From NCBI GenBank assembly GCA_019400425.1, contig JAFREE010000016.1, positions 217,503 to 281,502 of the forward strand: 64,000 bases of DNA, read 5' to 3'. Of the stretch, positions 45,501-58,263 are shown in pieces (position 1 is the first letter of the stretch; each line of letters opens with the position of its first letter). Origin of the DNA: Hymenochaete sp. R1. Lineage: Eukaryota; Basidiomycota; Agaricomycetes; Hymenochaetales; Hymenochaetaceae. The notes beneath the pieces were generated by a model. The model saw only the letters and a program-made list of their open reading frames with translations. It was not told the origin of the DNA and ran no database searches. The position numbers and the translations under genes were made by a program.

Positions 45501-48500
45501 GTTCACCGTCGTCGCTGATAACCAGCGGAGCACACTAGTACTAGTACTGCTTAGGTGGATAGTCGTGAAATGCTTGCCCGCCAGGATAGTACCATTGCCA
45601 TTGCCATTAGTATTGCCATTAGTGTTAATACTGGCATTGGCCATAGTGTCCGCAGCTGCGCAGCAGAATTGGCTCACGGGCGGGCGGGCGACGTAAGCGA
45701 TGGTTCACGTCATTGGCATTGGCATTGGCAATGTCTGTCATAGGACCGCGCAGGTGGCCAAATAGCCAAATGGAACGCGAAAGACTCGGACTCGGACTCG
45801 GACTCGGAGACGAAGAAAGGGAAATGGCAAATGGCAATGGCAATATTAAAATGTCGAAAAGCGGCAGTTGGGGAGTGATCCGTGGAGAAGAGGGAAGGAT
45901 TGATACAATGATAGAGTGTATGCGGGAAAAAGGCAGGAAACGGAAAAGGAGGAGGAAGGAAATGGATGGGTAATATTAATAAAGAAGATGAAAAAGGGAA
46001 GGGAAGGGAAGACTCGGGGCTTACCAGTACAGTTACAGTATCAGCTATCACTGGCAGTGACGTTGAGATTACGATGGAGGATCTGGGTCTGGGTGTTTTG
46101 GTTTCGGTTCTTGACAGCTGCCTGGCGTTTAGAGTAATCGTGTGGCAGGTGTGGCAGGTTTGACAGCTGCTGGACGGATGGGATTGGACGGTTAGGCTAT
46201 TAGAATAGAATAATAGTCAAAGTCAAAGTCGGAGGAGGAAGATGAGAGGAGAGAGGGGAAGAGGAGGAGAAAAGAGGATTAGGAGATGGACGGAGGCAAA
46301 GCTTATAAGCTGAACCTCTCCGCACTGCTAGACCTAGACTGTAGTAGTCTATTCGAGAGAGAAAGATACGAGTGAGATGGGCCGAGCGAGGATTAATACT
46401 GATCAGAAGGAAGTTCGACTCGGAGTGTGAGTGAGTGAGTGGGTGAGAGTGAGAGTTGCGCGCCATGAAATGAAATGAAAATGAATGTCCCTTTCGAACA
46501 ATCATCACATCGCAGTCCCTAGTCCCTAGTCCCTAGACCTCGCCATCATCTATCTCTCCGTCGTTTTTTAATCTATCTTTTTTCCTCCTTGCGTAAAATG
46601 CGTATTAAATTCCATACTCGGCTCCCCTCCCCCCTCTTTCCTTTCCTTCTTTCCTTTCCGAGCCCTTCTTCTCCGCCGATCCATTTCATTTTCCTTATTC
46701 CTAATCTATTCTTTTTCTATTTCCCATCTCATCTTTCTTTTTTCTTCGGAATTTCGAAAGAAAGGCACACAAACTCACCTTTCCTTTCTTGTTCCAATTC
46801 CAATTCCCATAGCCCTCACTCCCCCCAAATCTTAATCTCTCGTCGCGACGCTGACTGAGTCCTCGAGGTCAATGATCATCAGGAGCAGCAGCAGCACCTA
46901 CCTGATGACTGATGGTCGAGAAGGCAACGCAACACACTGCACACTCAACACTAGTACCAGTACTTTGTCCTCCCGTCCTTCCGCGTTTGCAAATGTAAAT
47001 AGCACATACTGCACAGCGTGCTTCCTTCGTGATCCGCCCTTTCACGTCCAGTCGCAGTCGCAACCCAAATCCGAATCCGAATCAGGTGCCGAACAAAGTT
47101 CGGGTTGTCCGCAGCGCAGCGCAGAGCATCACCAGTACCACCACCCACATGTACAGCGAAAGAAGAAAAGAAAAGCCAATCGGGCATGTTTCAGTTTCGC
47201 TCGTTACGGTCTTCTTTCGATACATTGATATTGATCGCCCCACCCCCCCCCCCCCCCGCCAACCCTCCGCCGGTCCGGTCCGGTCATTAACGTCGGGGAG
47301 AAACTGGAGAAACGTCAGTCAGTCAGTCAACGCAGGTAGCGTAGCGATGGGGGAAGCGGAAGCGGGGAACGGAAGCGGAGAAGAGCACACGCACCTCACA
47401 CCTCACACCTCGGACGCGTTTACGACAGAGGCGGATAAAAAAAACAAAGGTGGATAATCTACCGCACATCGTGACTGGTTGTACTAGTAGTTCGGATGAA
47501 ATCCCGGATTTGCCAGCCACCTCCTGGTCCCTGTGGGGTTCGCCTTCGATCATCTTATGCCTGTATATGTGTAGGTGTGTATATGTGTGTGCCCGTGCGT
47601 TGTTTCTCGTGCTCTCGTTGTCCTGGGATCGTCTCCACGTCCGTGTACGTGTACGTGCGCCGCCCCGGTCATTTCAGTCATTGTACTCGACTCGGCCGAG
47701 TACGCGCGCTCAGCTCACACCAAGAAAGGGTATATGAAACATGACAAAGAGGGAATCCGTGTGTCGTAGAAGGTTATTCTGGGTCTAAGGAAAGGACGGA
47801 AATGGAAGGAAGAGGGGGGGGGGGGATACAGGAATAGCGCACATCATCCAACCACCCGGCGGCGCGAGGTTCTGATGGGATGGGATGGGCATTGGTCCAC
47901 GGGGCGCTTTTTGTTGTTGTTGTTCACGGTCATAGCTGCTTTATCGTCTATCGTCTATCGTTTGTTGTTTATTGTCCGCCATGAACCCCAGACCTGTGCG
48001 TCTCGAAATTGAATCGGGGTTTCACGATGAACCCGGAGCCGCTTTTTTTTTGAAGTTGTTCGTCGTTCGTTGTCCATCGTTTCTTATTCGCTGTTCCTCG
48101 TTACTTGTCTATTCTTTCGAGTCCTTTGCCTTTGCTTTTGATCGAGTTCGGCCTCGGGATCGCGAGCAGCGAGCAGCGAGGAAGACTAGTACTTGGGGAA
48201 GCGCGATGCAGATGCAGATGCAGAGGCAGAGGGCGGAGACGAAGAGTGGGCAGGGCGGGTACCGGAACCGGTTCCGGAGCGGGAACGGGACCGTAAACCG
48301 GCACGCGGCTCATGGCTCATGACTCGTCGGTCGGTTTAACTTGCGTGATGCTATCGAGACGATACAGCTCGAACTCGCAGTTCAAAGTTCAAGTACTACT
48401 GGCAGCAGTCAATATTGATGATCATCTGGCTTCTATCTTCATCTTGCACTGGCATCATCATCGAGATGCTCGTGATGAAATCACCCCCGACACCGAACAC

Positions 48501-51500
48501 CGAATGTGGAGAATCAAAATGTACACGAAAAAAACAAACAAAAGACAAACGGACGTGGGACGACAACGACGGCACCGATGCGGAAGTCTCTCAAAAGACC
48601 GGTACTGCGTCAGAGCGTCGGATGACTATACTATTGGCTAGAAACTATCATGGCATCCAAGTTGATGATCGGTTCGTTCGTTTCTTCGTTTGTTTGTTTG
48701 GTTCGTACCTTCTCAGTGACACTGGCACTGGCACTGGCATTGGCGGGGATCGAGATTTGGAAGCATTATCGTGGTCGTGTTGGCGGTGGGGATTCCGTGG
48801 GGTCAGAGAGGGCGGGAAGGAAGTCGAAAGACACACACGCCGACACGGTATTCCGAGGAGTTGAGATGAGATGGGATAGGTGGTACATTGGTAAAGAAAA
48901 AATAAAGGTGCGTGTGAGGTCCAATGGCCATCGTCCATCGTGCATCATCCATTACACATAAGACATTCTTAAATTAATATCCTCTTTTGCCAGTCGAAGT
49001 CGAAGTCGAAGTCAATCCCTTCCCTTCCGTTCTGCTCCGTTCTCACCGCAAGTAACGAGCGAACGAGCGTCGGAGAAACGGAACTCGGGGGCGTAAGAGC
49101 TGCTTAGACTCGGACTGCTTAGACATATACTGTACGTATGTTCCTCTTGTCCTTGTCATTTCCCTTTCCCTCTCTTTCCCCGGGCCCCGTCTTCCCCGCG
49201 GGTCCTCGAGCCTCGAGACGTAAGCTGGGTGTACTCAGCTCAGGCTAGCACCTTCCTTCCCCCTCAGTGGGAGACTCGGACTCGGAGTCGTCTGCCATTT
49301 TATTGGACCGTGATATAAATATTGCCAGTGGGATAATGCGGTTGATGTTGGCGCACATACTGTACTAGCAGGGGACCTGGGGGCGGTTCTCTTTAAGATA
49401 CCGTGATTGATTTGCTAGATGCTACTAGTAGCAGTTGTAGGCGAAAAGGCTAGTTTTCCAGACGTGGTCACGGTCATGGTACAGCACGTAGCACGCTGGA
49501 TTGCCAGTGTGAGAACGGATTCGAAGGACCCGCGGCCTCGCGAAGCTCGGTCCACACAGCTTGAAACTGTGCGTAGCCTCTTACGTATCCTTGATTTGAT
49601 GATCATTGTTAATGCTCATGGTCATGTCTATGTTTACAGCCGCTCGATACTGGCACTGGCACACGCACACAGCAAGCCTCAGGCCCTCAGGTCAAATCAA
49701 TCACCACCGATTCACCAGTCAGCACTCACCTCCGAGTCGCCGTATGTATCTCATCTTAATTTAAACTTTCTGTGTTTCTTTCTCTCTTCAGATGGCACCT
49801 CCCACTCCCTTTTTTGTTTACCTTCTTCTCGCAGAGTCCCACGTCTCAGACACACGGCACGACCCTCAACGCTGCAACTCTACAACTCTACAATCCTAAC
49901 CCCCCCGGGAAGATACAGATACTACGGCGTATCTCATCACCGACCTTCCCGGGATTTACAGACAGATCCAGACTCTTGGACTCCTGTATTAGATTAATAG
50001 AGAGCGAGGAGCGAGAGCTTGAAAGCTCGCAGAAGGAAGGCTTCAGGGGAACTCGGAATTCGGAGGAGTACAGGGTCTACTGTAGTGGTAGATCAGCATC
50101 AGCCGAGCTCAGACTTCGGTACCTGAGCCTTCTTTAATTTGATGTGAGCACTGCCAGTGAACAGTGCTCACCAGTACTTCACTGGCATCATTAGTATTAC
50201 TATCGGTATTGGTATTGGTGTTGATATTAATATTGGTACCGATGGTAATGCTGGTAGATAAATAAATTGGAACGGATCGATCAAATTTAACAACTTGGAT
50301 GATGTAGTGATGCGGTGCGGTGATGGAGTGATCTACAACTGAACGAGTGGCGACGAAATAGGACTTGGGAAAGGTAGACAAGGCGAGGCAAGGAACACTG
50401 GAGAAGTAAGGAACGTGGTGGTAGTGACGACGATAATGGCGAACGGAAGCGTAAAGTCTTGTACGTATTCATTCTCGCCCTACAATGCCTACATCAAGGG
50501 CCCGCTGCCAGTGGGAGTGAGGTGTTTGCGAAGTTGGGTTGGGGTTTTCCCCTCGGTTTGGTTTCAGGATCCCTAGCCTAGCTTAGGACAGACACGGAGG
50601 GTAGCCTGAGGGATCCTCAGTATTGATATTAATATTGTGACCTAAGGATGTTCGTTACTATACGCACTTACTACTTTGGTAGATCCGACGAACTTGAACA
50701 AGGGGCACATCCCGTCCCATCCTCTGCCAGCTCCCATTTCAAATTTACCAAAAGCAAAGGCGGATTGACTGGGATGGATATTGTATTGCCTCACCTTGTA
50801 ACCCGATCCAATCCAATTCAATACACTGGCAGTACAGTACAATATAATACAAAGTAGAGCAGGTACCCGTCCAATCTACTCCGAGTCGAGACCTGCTTTC
50901 GGGGCGGTGCGGAAAAACGATAAGTATTTATTAATGGGTGTATTCAAGTTGTAGGGTACCTACTCGATCGTCGGGAGGGGACTACCAGTGCTCAGGCTTG
51001 CCCTCCTTCCCCCTGCAATTCAATGCAACAATGCCGGCGGGTGCTACTGAATGTAGCAGCACTGGCATACAGCGAGTACAGTACCGCATTACATCAGAAG
51101 GAGCAATGTATCGACCACCGGCCTCCTACCCCTTTATCCCCAACTCTACTGCCAATGAGACCCGATCAATCCATACTAGTAGAATAGACGGATAAACCCA
51201 GAACAAATGTATAAGTTATCATGGATTGCCAGCGGGTCCGCAAACCAGTAGCGACTAGTCTGTACTGCATTTCGAGTTGTATTGATAAAAAATCTGGTAT
51301 TGGGGTATACTTAGAATTGATTCGCTATTCAAGTTCCAGGACTCGGAGCGAGCAATGCAGAGGGTCCAGCGGAAACTCTTCGGTAGAAAAAGAATCGTGA
51401 TGCTCGAGGCTGTGGCGGCGAGTAGTAGGTTCCTGTTCAAATATCGTATGATCGGTTAGAGCGGGTAATAAACTCATCTACGAGAAATTGGTATGAATGG

Positions 51501-52204
51501 TATCCGAGTCAGCAGTGAATGAGGGATGATGCGTGAACTTGAACGTATTGTATCGAAGCGCTCCGATATCCAGATGTCTTTTTTTAAAGAAAAAAAAACA
51601 GTACGTTTGCACTATGATTTTATCCGCTGCCAGTGGGCTCTTTTGAATGAACCACTGGCAGAATCGCCTGTATCGGAAACAGGGGGAAGTAGCAGAACAT
51701 GACTTGAAAGTAGAGATAGCTAAATGTGATCCTAATCTGGTACGATAGCAATTTAAGCTGGGTAGCCAAGTTAAGCTGAAAGGGAGCATCCGTTTCAAAA
51801 TTAAATGGGTGCAAACGATCGCACTGAGATTGAGGCTGTGAACAATGATACACGGGTGAACTCGAGATGAGGTTCGATGACTTGTACCTTTCCAATATTC
51901 ATGTTTCAGGAGGCACCTGAGGCACCCGTCAAGTGGTGAGGAAGAAGGAAATAGAGTTGTTCGGCCGGTCTCTGGATGAAAGTGAGTGAAGACAGGCATA
52001 AAAAGAATAGAGGATAAAAATAACAATGACATGGGGACATGATGAGTTCGAACTGACTACTAGATGGGTTGAGGGGTACAGTATGAGATCCATACACATA
52101 AAGTGGGAAATGAAGAAGAAAACGTAAGTGGAAAAATAAGATAGTGAATGAACATATGCCTTAGAGGGTGTTGCGCAACTATCACAACAACTTGAAGGCG
52201 CCTT
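39528..52204. other. 12.7-kb gene desert of low-complexity DNA
   Basis: No gene I can support. The DNA alternates purine-rich and pyrimidine-rich blocks (GGAAAGAA, TTTCCTTTC types), GGGATA repeats (41147-41173), G/C homopolymers (G15 at 41369-41383, G19 at 41449-41467, G12 at 44785-44796, C15 at 45300-45314, C15 at 47243-47257, G12 at 47814-47825), CTCGGA repeats (about 45785-45810), ATTGGC/GGCATT repeats (45600-45730), AATATTAATATT (44526-44538), and from 45.6 to 51.7 kb a high density of CACTGGCA/TGCCAGTG words. Good minus-strand splice signals at 42244, 42120, 42008, 40569 and 40438 suggest one spliced transcript. I see no transposase, rRNA or further tRNA. Confidence 0.45.
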
Positions 52205-55200
52205 CTACCGCTTTTCGATTTGTCGGGCGCTTACATTACTGGCCTCCACCTCCTCCAAAACTCTCCTTAATAACCCTTCTGCCTTCTTTTTCTCCTTCTC
52301 CGATACCCTCACATCATCCAACATCTTAACCTCCGGGCACGCTCGCATGACCAAGCCCCGGTACGCCAGACGTCCCGCATACGCCTTATCGGGTAAACCG
52401 CGCCGGAACTGGGCATCAAGCGTCTCCCAATAAGAAGGCCCACGCTTGGCCTTCTTCGTATTTTCGGGAGTATCCGAACCGGAGCCGGCATCTGCAGGTA
52501 GTGCCGGTGAGTTGACTTTTGAGGCGTCCTTGTTGGTAGTGGTAGGATTCTTAGCTCCGGGATTTGACGATGTTTGGAGAAACGGTGATACATTTTTGCC
52601 TTTGGACGGCTCGGAAGGTTGTAGCAGTGCGCCATCGTCTTTTCCCTGTATCATGAGCGGTAGGTACCAGCCCAAAGTACATGGATTCATCCTAAATAAC
52701 ATAATATTAGCATTGGGCGAAGTTGAGCATAGTTACAACCGATATACAGACCTAAAATCAAGCATCTCGATGTTTGACCCCATTGCACTCAGCATCTTCA
52801 CGAGTGGCTTCGTTCCCGATAGGCGATTCCCAACGATCGTGAGTTTCTTTAGCCTCGTCAGTCCAACCAGACCACGAGCTACCTCTTCAACCTCCAGGAA
52901 GTTGTAATTGAGATTAAGGGCGCGCAAATTTGGCACAAGTGATGAGAAATTTGCCGGCAAAGAAGCGAGGCGACAGGCAGCCAACTCCAGATATACCAAG
53001 TTGTAGCAGGGGTCAATGAGACTTCCAAGCGGGAGAGGGGAAGGATTTCCTTGAATTTGGCGTAAGTCTTGCAATGCCAGGCACAAAGGGTGCCAGACCT
53101 CACCTGAAAGGTATAATCTTTTTGCGTCTCGAATATCTTTTCCTTCAAGCAACCTTTGATCATTATAACTATTCAATTCCTTTTTTGTGCAAAGATTAAT
53201 AAGATGACCACTCACAATGCGGTTTCCCTCACACTGGCTCCGTTCTGGTTTCTTGCACTGAAATTTTCCAATTTACCCAGCCGATGCAAGTTCATGAGCC
53301 GTTTCCGCGAGGTGTGAACATCCCCTGACTGTCCACTTTGACCAACTTTATTCTCGGCCAAGCAATTGTTGTCGACATATAATGTCCGAAGACTCGGGAA
53401 CCGAGCAGCGTCAAGGTGCTTCAACCTATTTCCACTCAATCGGAGCACTCGGAGTTTGGTAAGAACGGAAATATCTTTCGCAGATTTCCGGCTTCGGTTA
53501 TCTTGCTCCGGCTCGTCGACGTATGTCAAAAGGTTGTTATCTTGGAGTGCGCGTTTATCAAATCGAGCATATGCATTGAAATGGAGGAACGTACCGAGGT
53601 TCAATGATACCAGAGAAGCGAGGGACTTCAAACCTCTTAGATTGTCCAACTTGTTGTTACTGATGTTCAGAAGCTCGACTCGTTGCCATCGACTATCCGA
53701 AAAGTCCAGATTCTCGAGCTCGTTGCCTTCCAGACTGAGTTTAATGAGCCCATCTAGCTGCATGAGGCCCTCTATCTTAGATATCTTGTTGAAGTCGGCT
53801 CGCAGCTCTCGCAAATGCCGGAGACATTGAAGGTCTGTCAAAGAGACAGATATCAGAGATACTTTAGGAGTGGTGATAAAAAAGCTCCTTACTCTGCAAT
53901 GAATCGATGTCATTGTGGCTGATGTCAAGAACCTCGATGTGCTGCAGATGCCCGAAAGATGTTAAGCTCGTTAGCCTGTTGTCATAGTTAGCTTTACGTT
54001 GGGATCGTAATGGGGACTAATGTTGACCAAAATTACTCACGCATTTGATGCGACTGTCAACGTCCTAACGGTATTAGGAATACCACTCAGCCATGCCAGA
54101 AGGTTGTTGTTTCTAATGTTTCCGAATAATGAAAATTACCCAACACATATGGTAAACCAGACGACTTACAAGTCCAGAGTATCCAAACTCGGTAAGAACT
54201 CTTTTAACCGTGCCACACTGTCAAGTTTCTTCCCACTCAAATTGACGGCGCTCAGACCCTCCCAGTATGGCTCAAATGGCTGTACATCCGTGATAACCTG
54301 CACCAACCGATCGTGTGCGACTCCAAAGGAACATTCAGTAAGGAAAGTTGCGTTCACCCGGGACGGAGTGTTAACGCGTCGTGGGCTTGATTGACCGGGA
54401 ATGCGAATGGTTTGGGAGCGGGTAAAGGGTCGTTGGGAGGCAGTAGAGCCATTAACGTCGGCGTTAACGTCAGGAGCGTTTGGGATATTGAATTGTCCGC
54501 TTGCCACTTGACGACCAAAACCAATGCGCGAGGCAGACTCCTCTTCCTCCAAAACTTGAAGGACAAAACCACATTAAAATCCGATGGATATAGTTTAATC
54601 ACCACTTAAATGGACTTACGTGACTCCTCCAACCCATCCAACATCTCAGCAATACGTTTCGACCTTAGCGACGGCATGCTTTGGATGCTTTTGGTCGACA
54701 AGACGACTGGTCCTTTTGTCGTAGACTCGTCACTCTCACTGTCGAGACCCTTGATTTTGCCATCTTTTCGGCCGTCTGAGAAACTGACCGATCGACCCTG
54801 GCCAGCACGGCTTACCGGAGTTACGCTCGTGCTTTTCAATGCCGAACGAGGGGGATGTAAAGGTCGATTACTGCTAGGCCGAGGGGTAGCGGGAAGTTGG
54901 GGAGACGATTCCATTTCGGCTTGAGTAGTCTCTTGCCAAATGGCAGATACTTCCATTGACATAGAGAATGACGCTTCTGGGATGGGGTGAAGGGGGGCCT
55001 GTTGGAAGGACATTGAAGCGAATTTGCCAACGAACTCAGCTTCCTCGTCGATAACATGTTCACTGGGTTCATCTCTGAGGTCTTCATCTTCTGTGTCGGT
55101 TACGTCGTCGCCCACTTCACCCGTTAAGACATTCACAACTCCAGCTGAGGGTTGGTCAAACGAAAACGATGAGGCGTATGATTTCTCCTTGTCATCATAC

Positions 55201-57502
55201 GATTTATCTCTCCCGTCCAGCATCAATCCTGAGTCTGAATCCACGACTTGCATATCTTCCGTTCCCTCACTCCCAGCAGTCCGGTCCGCATCGGGATTGA
55301 GGTCTCCAATAGTGTAACCTGATACGTCTTGTGCTACCAAGCCAGCTACAGAGCGACTCTCTTCCCCTTCCTCCTCGCCTTCTCTCAAGCTCTCGATATC
55401 CCTGAAAGGGTCTTCACTCTCAGAAGTTCCTTCAGTATTAGCAGGACTTCCGTGTACACTTGGTCTCGAGCTGGAGCTGCGAACGACACTCCTTTGTGAA
55501 GCACCACGTTCCTTTATCCAACGCCCGAGATGCCGATCAAATACCATTCCGCCAACGCGCTCGGGCAACGTCGGCAGATCACCCGGTACGATGCGAACCA
55601 TTTGCGCAGGTCCAGCATGCTTGACACCGGATCCTGCACTACCAACGGTCATAGTTGTCCCATTAGTCAAGGTGCTCCCTACGGAGACTAGGCGATTGAG
55701 GTCTTCTGTAGTACTTTGGCTTCGTGTCTGTGCTGGGTTTCCGAAAGCGGCGCTAGGTGGCGCGAGAAACGCAGGGTTGGGTGACCGCACACGGTCCATA
55801 GAGACTGGTGAGATAGTATCAGGTATAACGACAGGCATGACAAGGTGTACCCGAGGTCCATCAGTCCTAGGTGGTCGTCTAGATTTTGGGCCAGCGGGTT
55901 GGACTTCAGCGTTTTGACCATCATCGTTATTAGCCACTAAGGAGGGGCCGACGCTAGCTGCGTATGAAGGTGGATCGGGATCTGGGTCTGTATCAGAGCC
56001 TGCATCTTTATCAACCAATCGTCGTTTAACCGGAGACTGAGGTCGCTGTCTTTGCACAGGAGGTGATGGGGCCGTAGACCTCTCGAAATGACCTTGATCA
56101 TCACTCCTTGAACTAGCAATTGAACTATCACTTCTGTCTGACACTCGCCTTCGACTTCCTTTGATTTTTGCCATCAGATCGGCTGCCTTGCGACGATATG
56201 CCAAGGAAGAGTGACGCCCATCTGAGCTACTTGGGACATTCGTTGACGATCCGAGAGTTGCTGAATTGGGAGTGGGGTTATCAGGTCGGGTTGCTAGAGA
56301 AAATGGTTTAAATGCGCGCCAACTAAATCAAAGAAAATCAACATACGAACTAGTGCTGCGGGTGTTTCATCTGTTTCCGTAGCATTGCCCACTGAAAGAA
56401 GAGAGAAGTCACGGGCTTGTCGTATGCGTTGCATTAGTGATTGAGACTCCCCAACATAATCCCTTCTCAGAGGGGGTCGAAGCGAATGGACGCGTGGCGG
56501 TGAGAGCTTCGCAACAGGAAGCTCAGCCGGGGGACTGAGCTTTAATCTCTTCGTCGCCCGCTGTGACGCCTTCAAATCATCGCTATTGTGCGAGTCTGGC
56601 GTGTTCACAAGCATTGTGCTCGCACTTGTCCGGCTCGAGCTATTATTGGAAGGAGAACTGATGACGAACGAGTCAGCGATGGCGGATAAATGGTCGCGCG
56701 TGTAAGTGTCGTAGTGGAATTGAAAGAGGCGTAGGCGAGGATCGTTAGGGTTTGGGAGAGGAGAATTGGAAAGAAAGGGAAGAAAAGCTTTTTGTTGCAG
56801 CTTCTCGTCGCATAGTTCCGAAGAAGCCACTGTGGCTTGAGGGACGCCTTCGTGTTCTTGACCATCGTGCTGACCGCGCCCGATACTTCCAGGGACGATG
56901 AACGTGAATTGTCGCTCCAAGTTTCGTCCGCCTTTTCCAAACTGATTGGCAACAATCTCTCCAGTAAGATGCTTTTCTGGAGTCCTGGAAGCGGCTTTCT
57001 CGTTACTGGTAGAGTTCTGTTCGACTTCGGGCGCAGTTTCATCTTCGGTCATTGATGTAACACCTACGACCTGCGAAAGCTTCGACGGGTTGATAGGTCG
57101 GCTGGCTATCCTTCTTTGGTACGGCGTGGGCATAGCAGTAGGTTGTGTGCTTGCTTTCGGTGGAGAAGGAGGCTCGAACATCCGCTCAAGTTGCAGTGGA
57201 CTAAACATGTTCTTCATTCCGCTCTTCTTCACACCTGGTGTTTGGGGAAGAACCGGGGGTGGAAGCTCTGCACGAACAACGAACGTTCCCCCCGTTTCTT
57301 CCTGAATGAGCGCAGATGTATCGAATGACTTCGTCGTTCCGAAGTCGCATGAGCCACGAACATTCAAGGTCCCAACTTGTGTGTTGGCCTGTATCTCCTC
57401 GGCGTCAATGACTTCCGTCGGCTCTTCATCGTCCTCTTCCTCAATCCACTCGTCGACAAGATCGTCCGTTTGCCACGCCGGCCGAGAGGACTCCGAGTTC
57501 AT
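52205..57502 (-). CDS. CDC11: Nud1/Cdc11-type spindle pole body LRR scaffold
   Basis: Scaffold of the septation initiation / mitotic exit network on the spindle pole body, which recruits the Tem1/Spg1 GTPase-kinase cascade. Nine exons: 57502-56347, 56293-54620, 54554-54170, 54112-54041, 53975-53893, 53834-53595, 53540-53216, 53168-52752, 52691-52205; 1612 residues with all phases closing. The N-terminal 940 residues are disordered, with an acidic start (WIEEEDDEEP), the conserved DPRLRLFQFHYDTYTRDHLSA at about residue 270, and many Ser/Pro sites. Leucine-rich repeats run from about residue 1040 to 1450: LSAVNLSGKKLDSVARL, IEVLDISHNDIDSLQNL, RELRADFNKISKIEGL, KLSLEGNELENLDFS, LLNISNNKLDNLRGL, VLRLSGNRLKHLDA, YLELAACRLASLP, LNLNYNFLEVEEV. 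The tail (RGLVMRACPEVKMLDDVRVSEKEKKKAEGLLRRV) is the LRR cap. Domain order and length fit Cdc11 of S. pombe and Nud1 of yeast. A 36-nt GT..AG stretch in exon 8 (53103-53068) is in frame and too short, so I left it as coding. Confidence 0.9.
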
Positions 57503-58263
57503 TGCAGCGGAGAGAATGAGCAGACGATCGCCGTCAGAGTCGAAGATGGTTCACGCCTCGCTAGCTAGGGCTCAACAAACGGAGATCGAATCGCGTCATC
57601 ACGTGCTCGCGTTTTTGTGCTTAAGTAAGATAGTAACTTTTTGAAAAGCCAAGAAATGGCGGCAACTTGGACACAACTTTAGCATGAACAAGCTTATAGA
57701 AAATATTATTCACAAAAAACGAAGATTGTCGAGTGAGCTATTTCCTGTTCATGCTATAATGTGAGGGTGCTCGAGGAGCCCGAGGAGAGGTACTAAATAG
57801 GTGCCTTTATAGATAGAAGAGACGCCGGGATGAATCCAATCAGACGGAGGTAAACTGAAGTGCGCCTTTCAATCCGTTTTCAAGCATATCGGTTTCTGAT
57901 CAAGTATCGAGCACAGATAATCTTCATCTTAGGCTGCAAGGCTGCCTAGTTGTATGTCGTGGAAGTGGAAACCAAAGTCGCGTCTCAAGCATCGTATGTG
58001 GCGCTAACTCCGTTTATTATTCAATCCCCGAAACATACCTCCTATTTGGCTTCTCTTACGCCGTTTCCCCGAAGTGTTTTTGTCCCTTCCGTCGACTCAA
58101 CATCATTTAAGCGGAGGAGTTATTCGGTGGGTATTTCCCTTTCAACATTGTTCTCTTTCCTTCCTCTTTTACTTCGAACTTCACGCTGGGCCGGTCCCCT
58201 TCCTTCCATCTTGATTCTTGCACTGCTGCACAATAACGAAGGTGACCTCCTCCCTCTATTTCA
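57503..58263. other. Divergent promoter region
   Basis: Spacer between the divergently transcribed CDC11 gene (-) and the next + gene. Pyrimidine-rich from about 58130 to 58260, just before the + start. A frame from 57950 is open but shows no similarity; it may be leader sequence. No other gene. Confidence 0.45.

Noticed and set aside
53068..53103. Possible 36-nt intron in CDC11 exon 8
   Set aside because: It has GT..AG ends but is shorter than any other intron here, keeps the frame and contains normal coding sequence (EVWHPLCLALQ).
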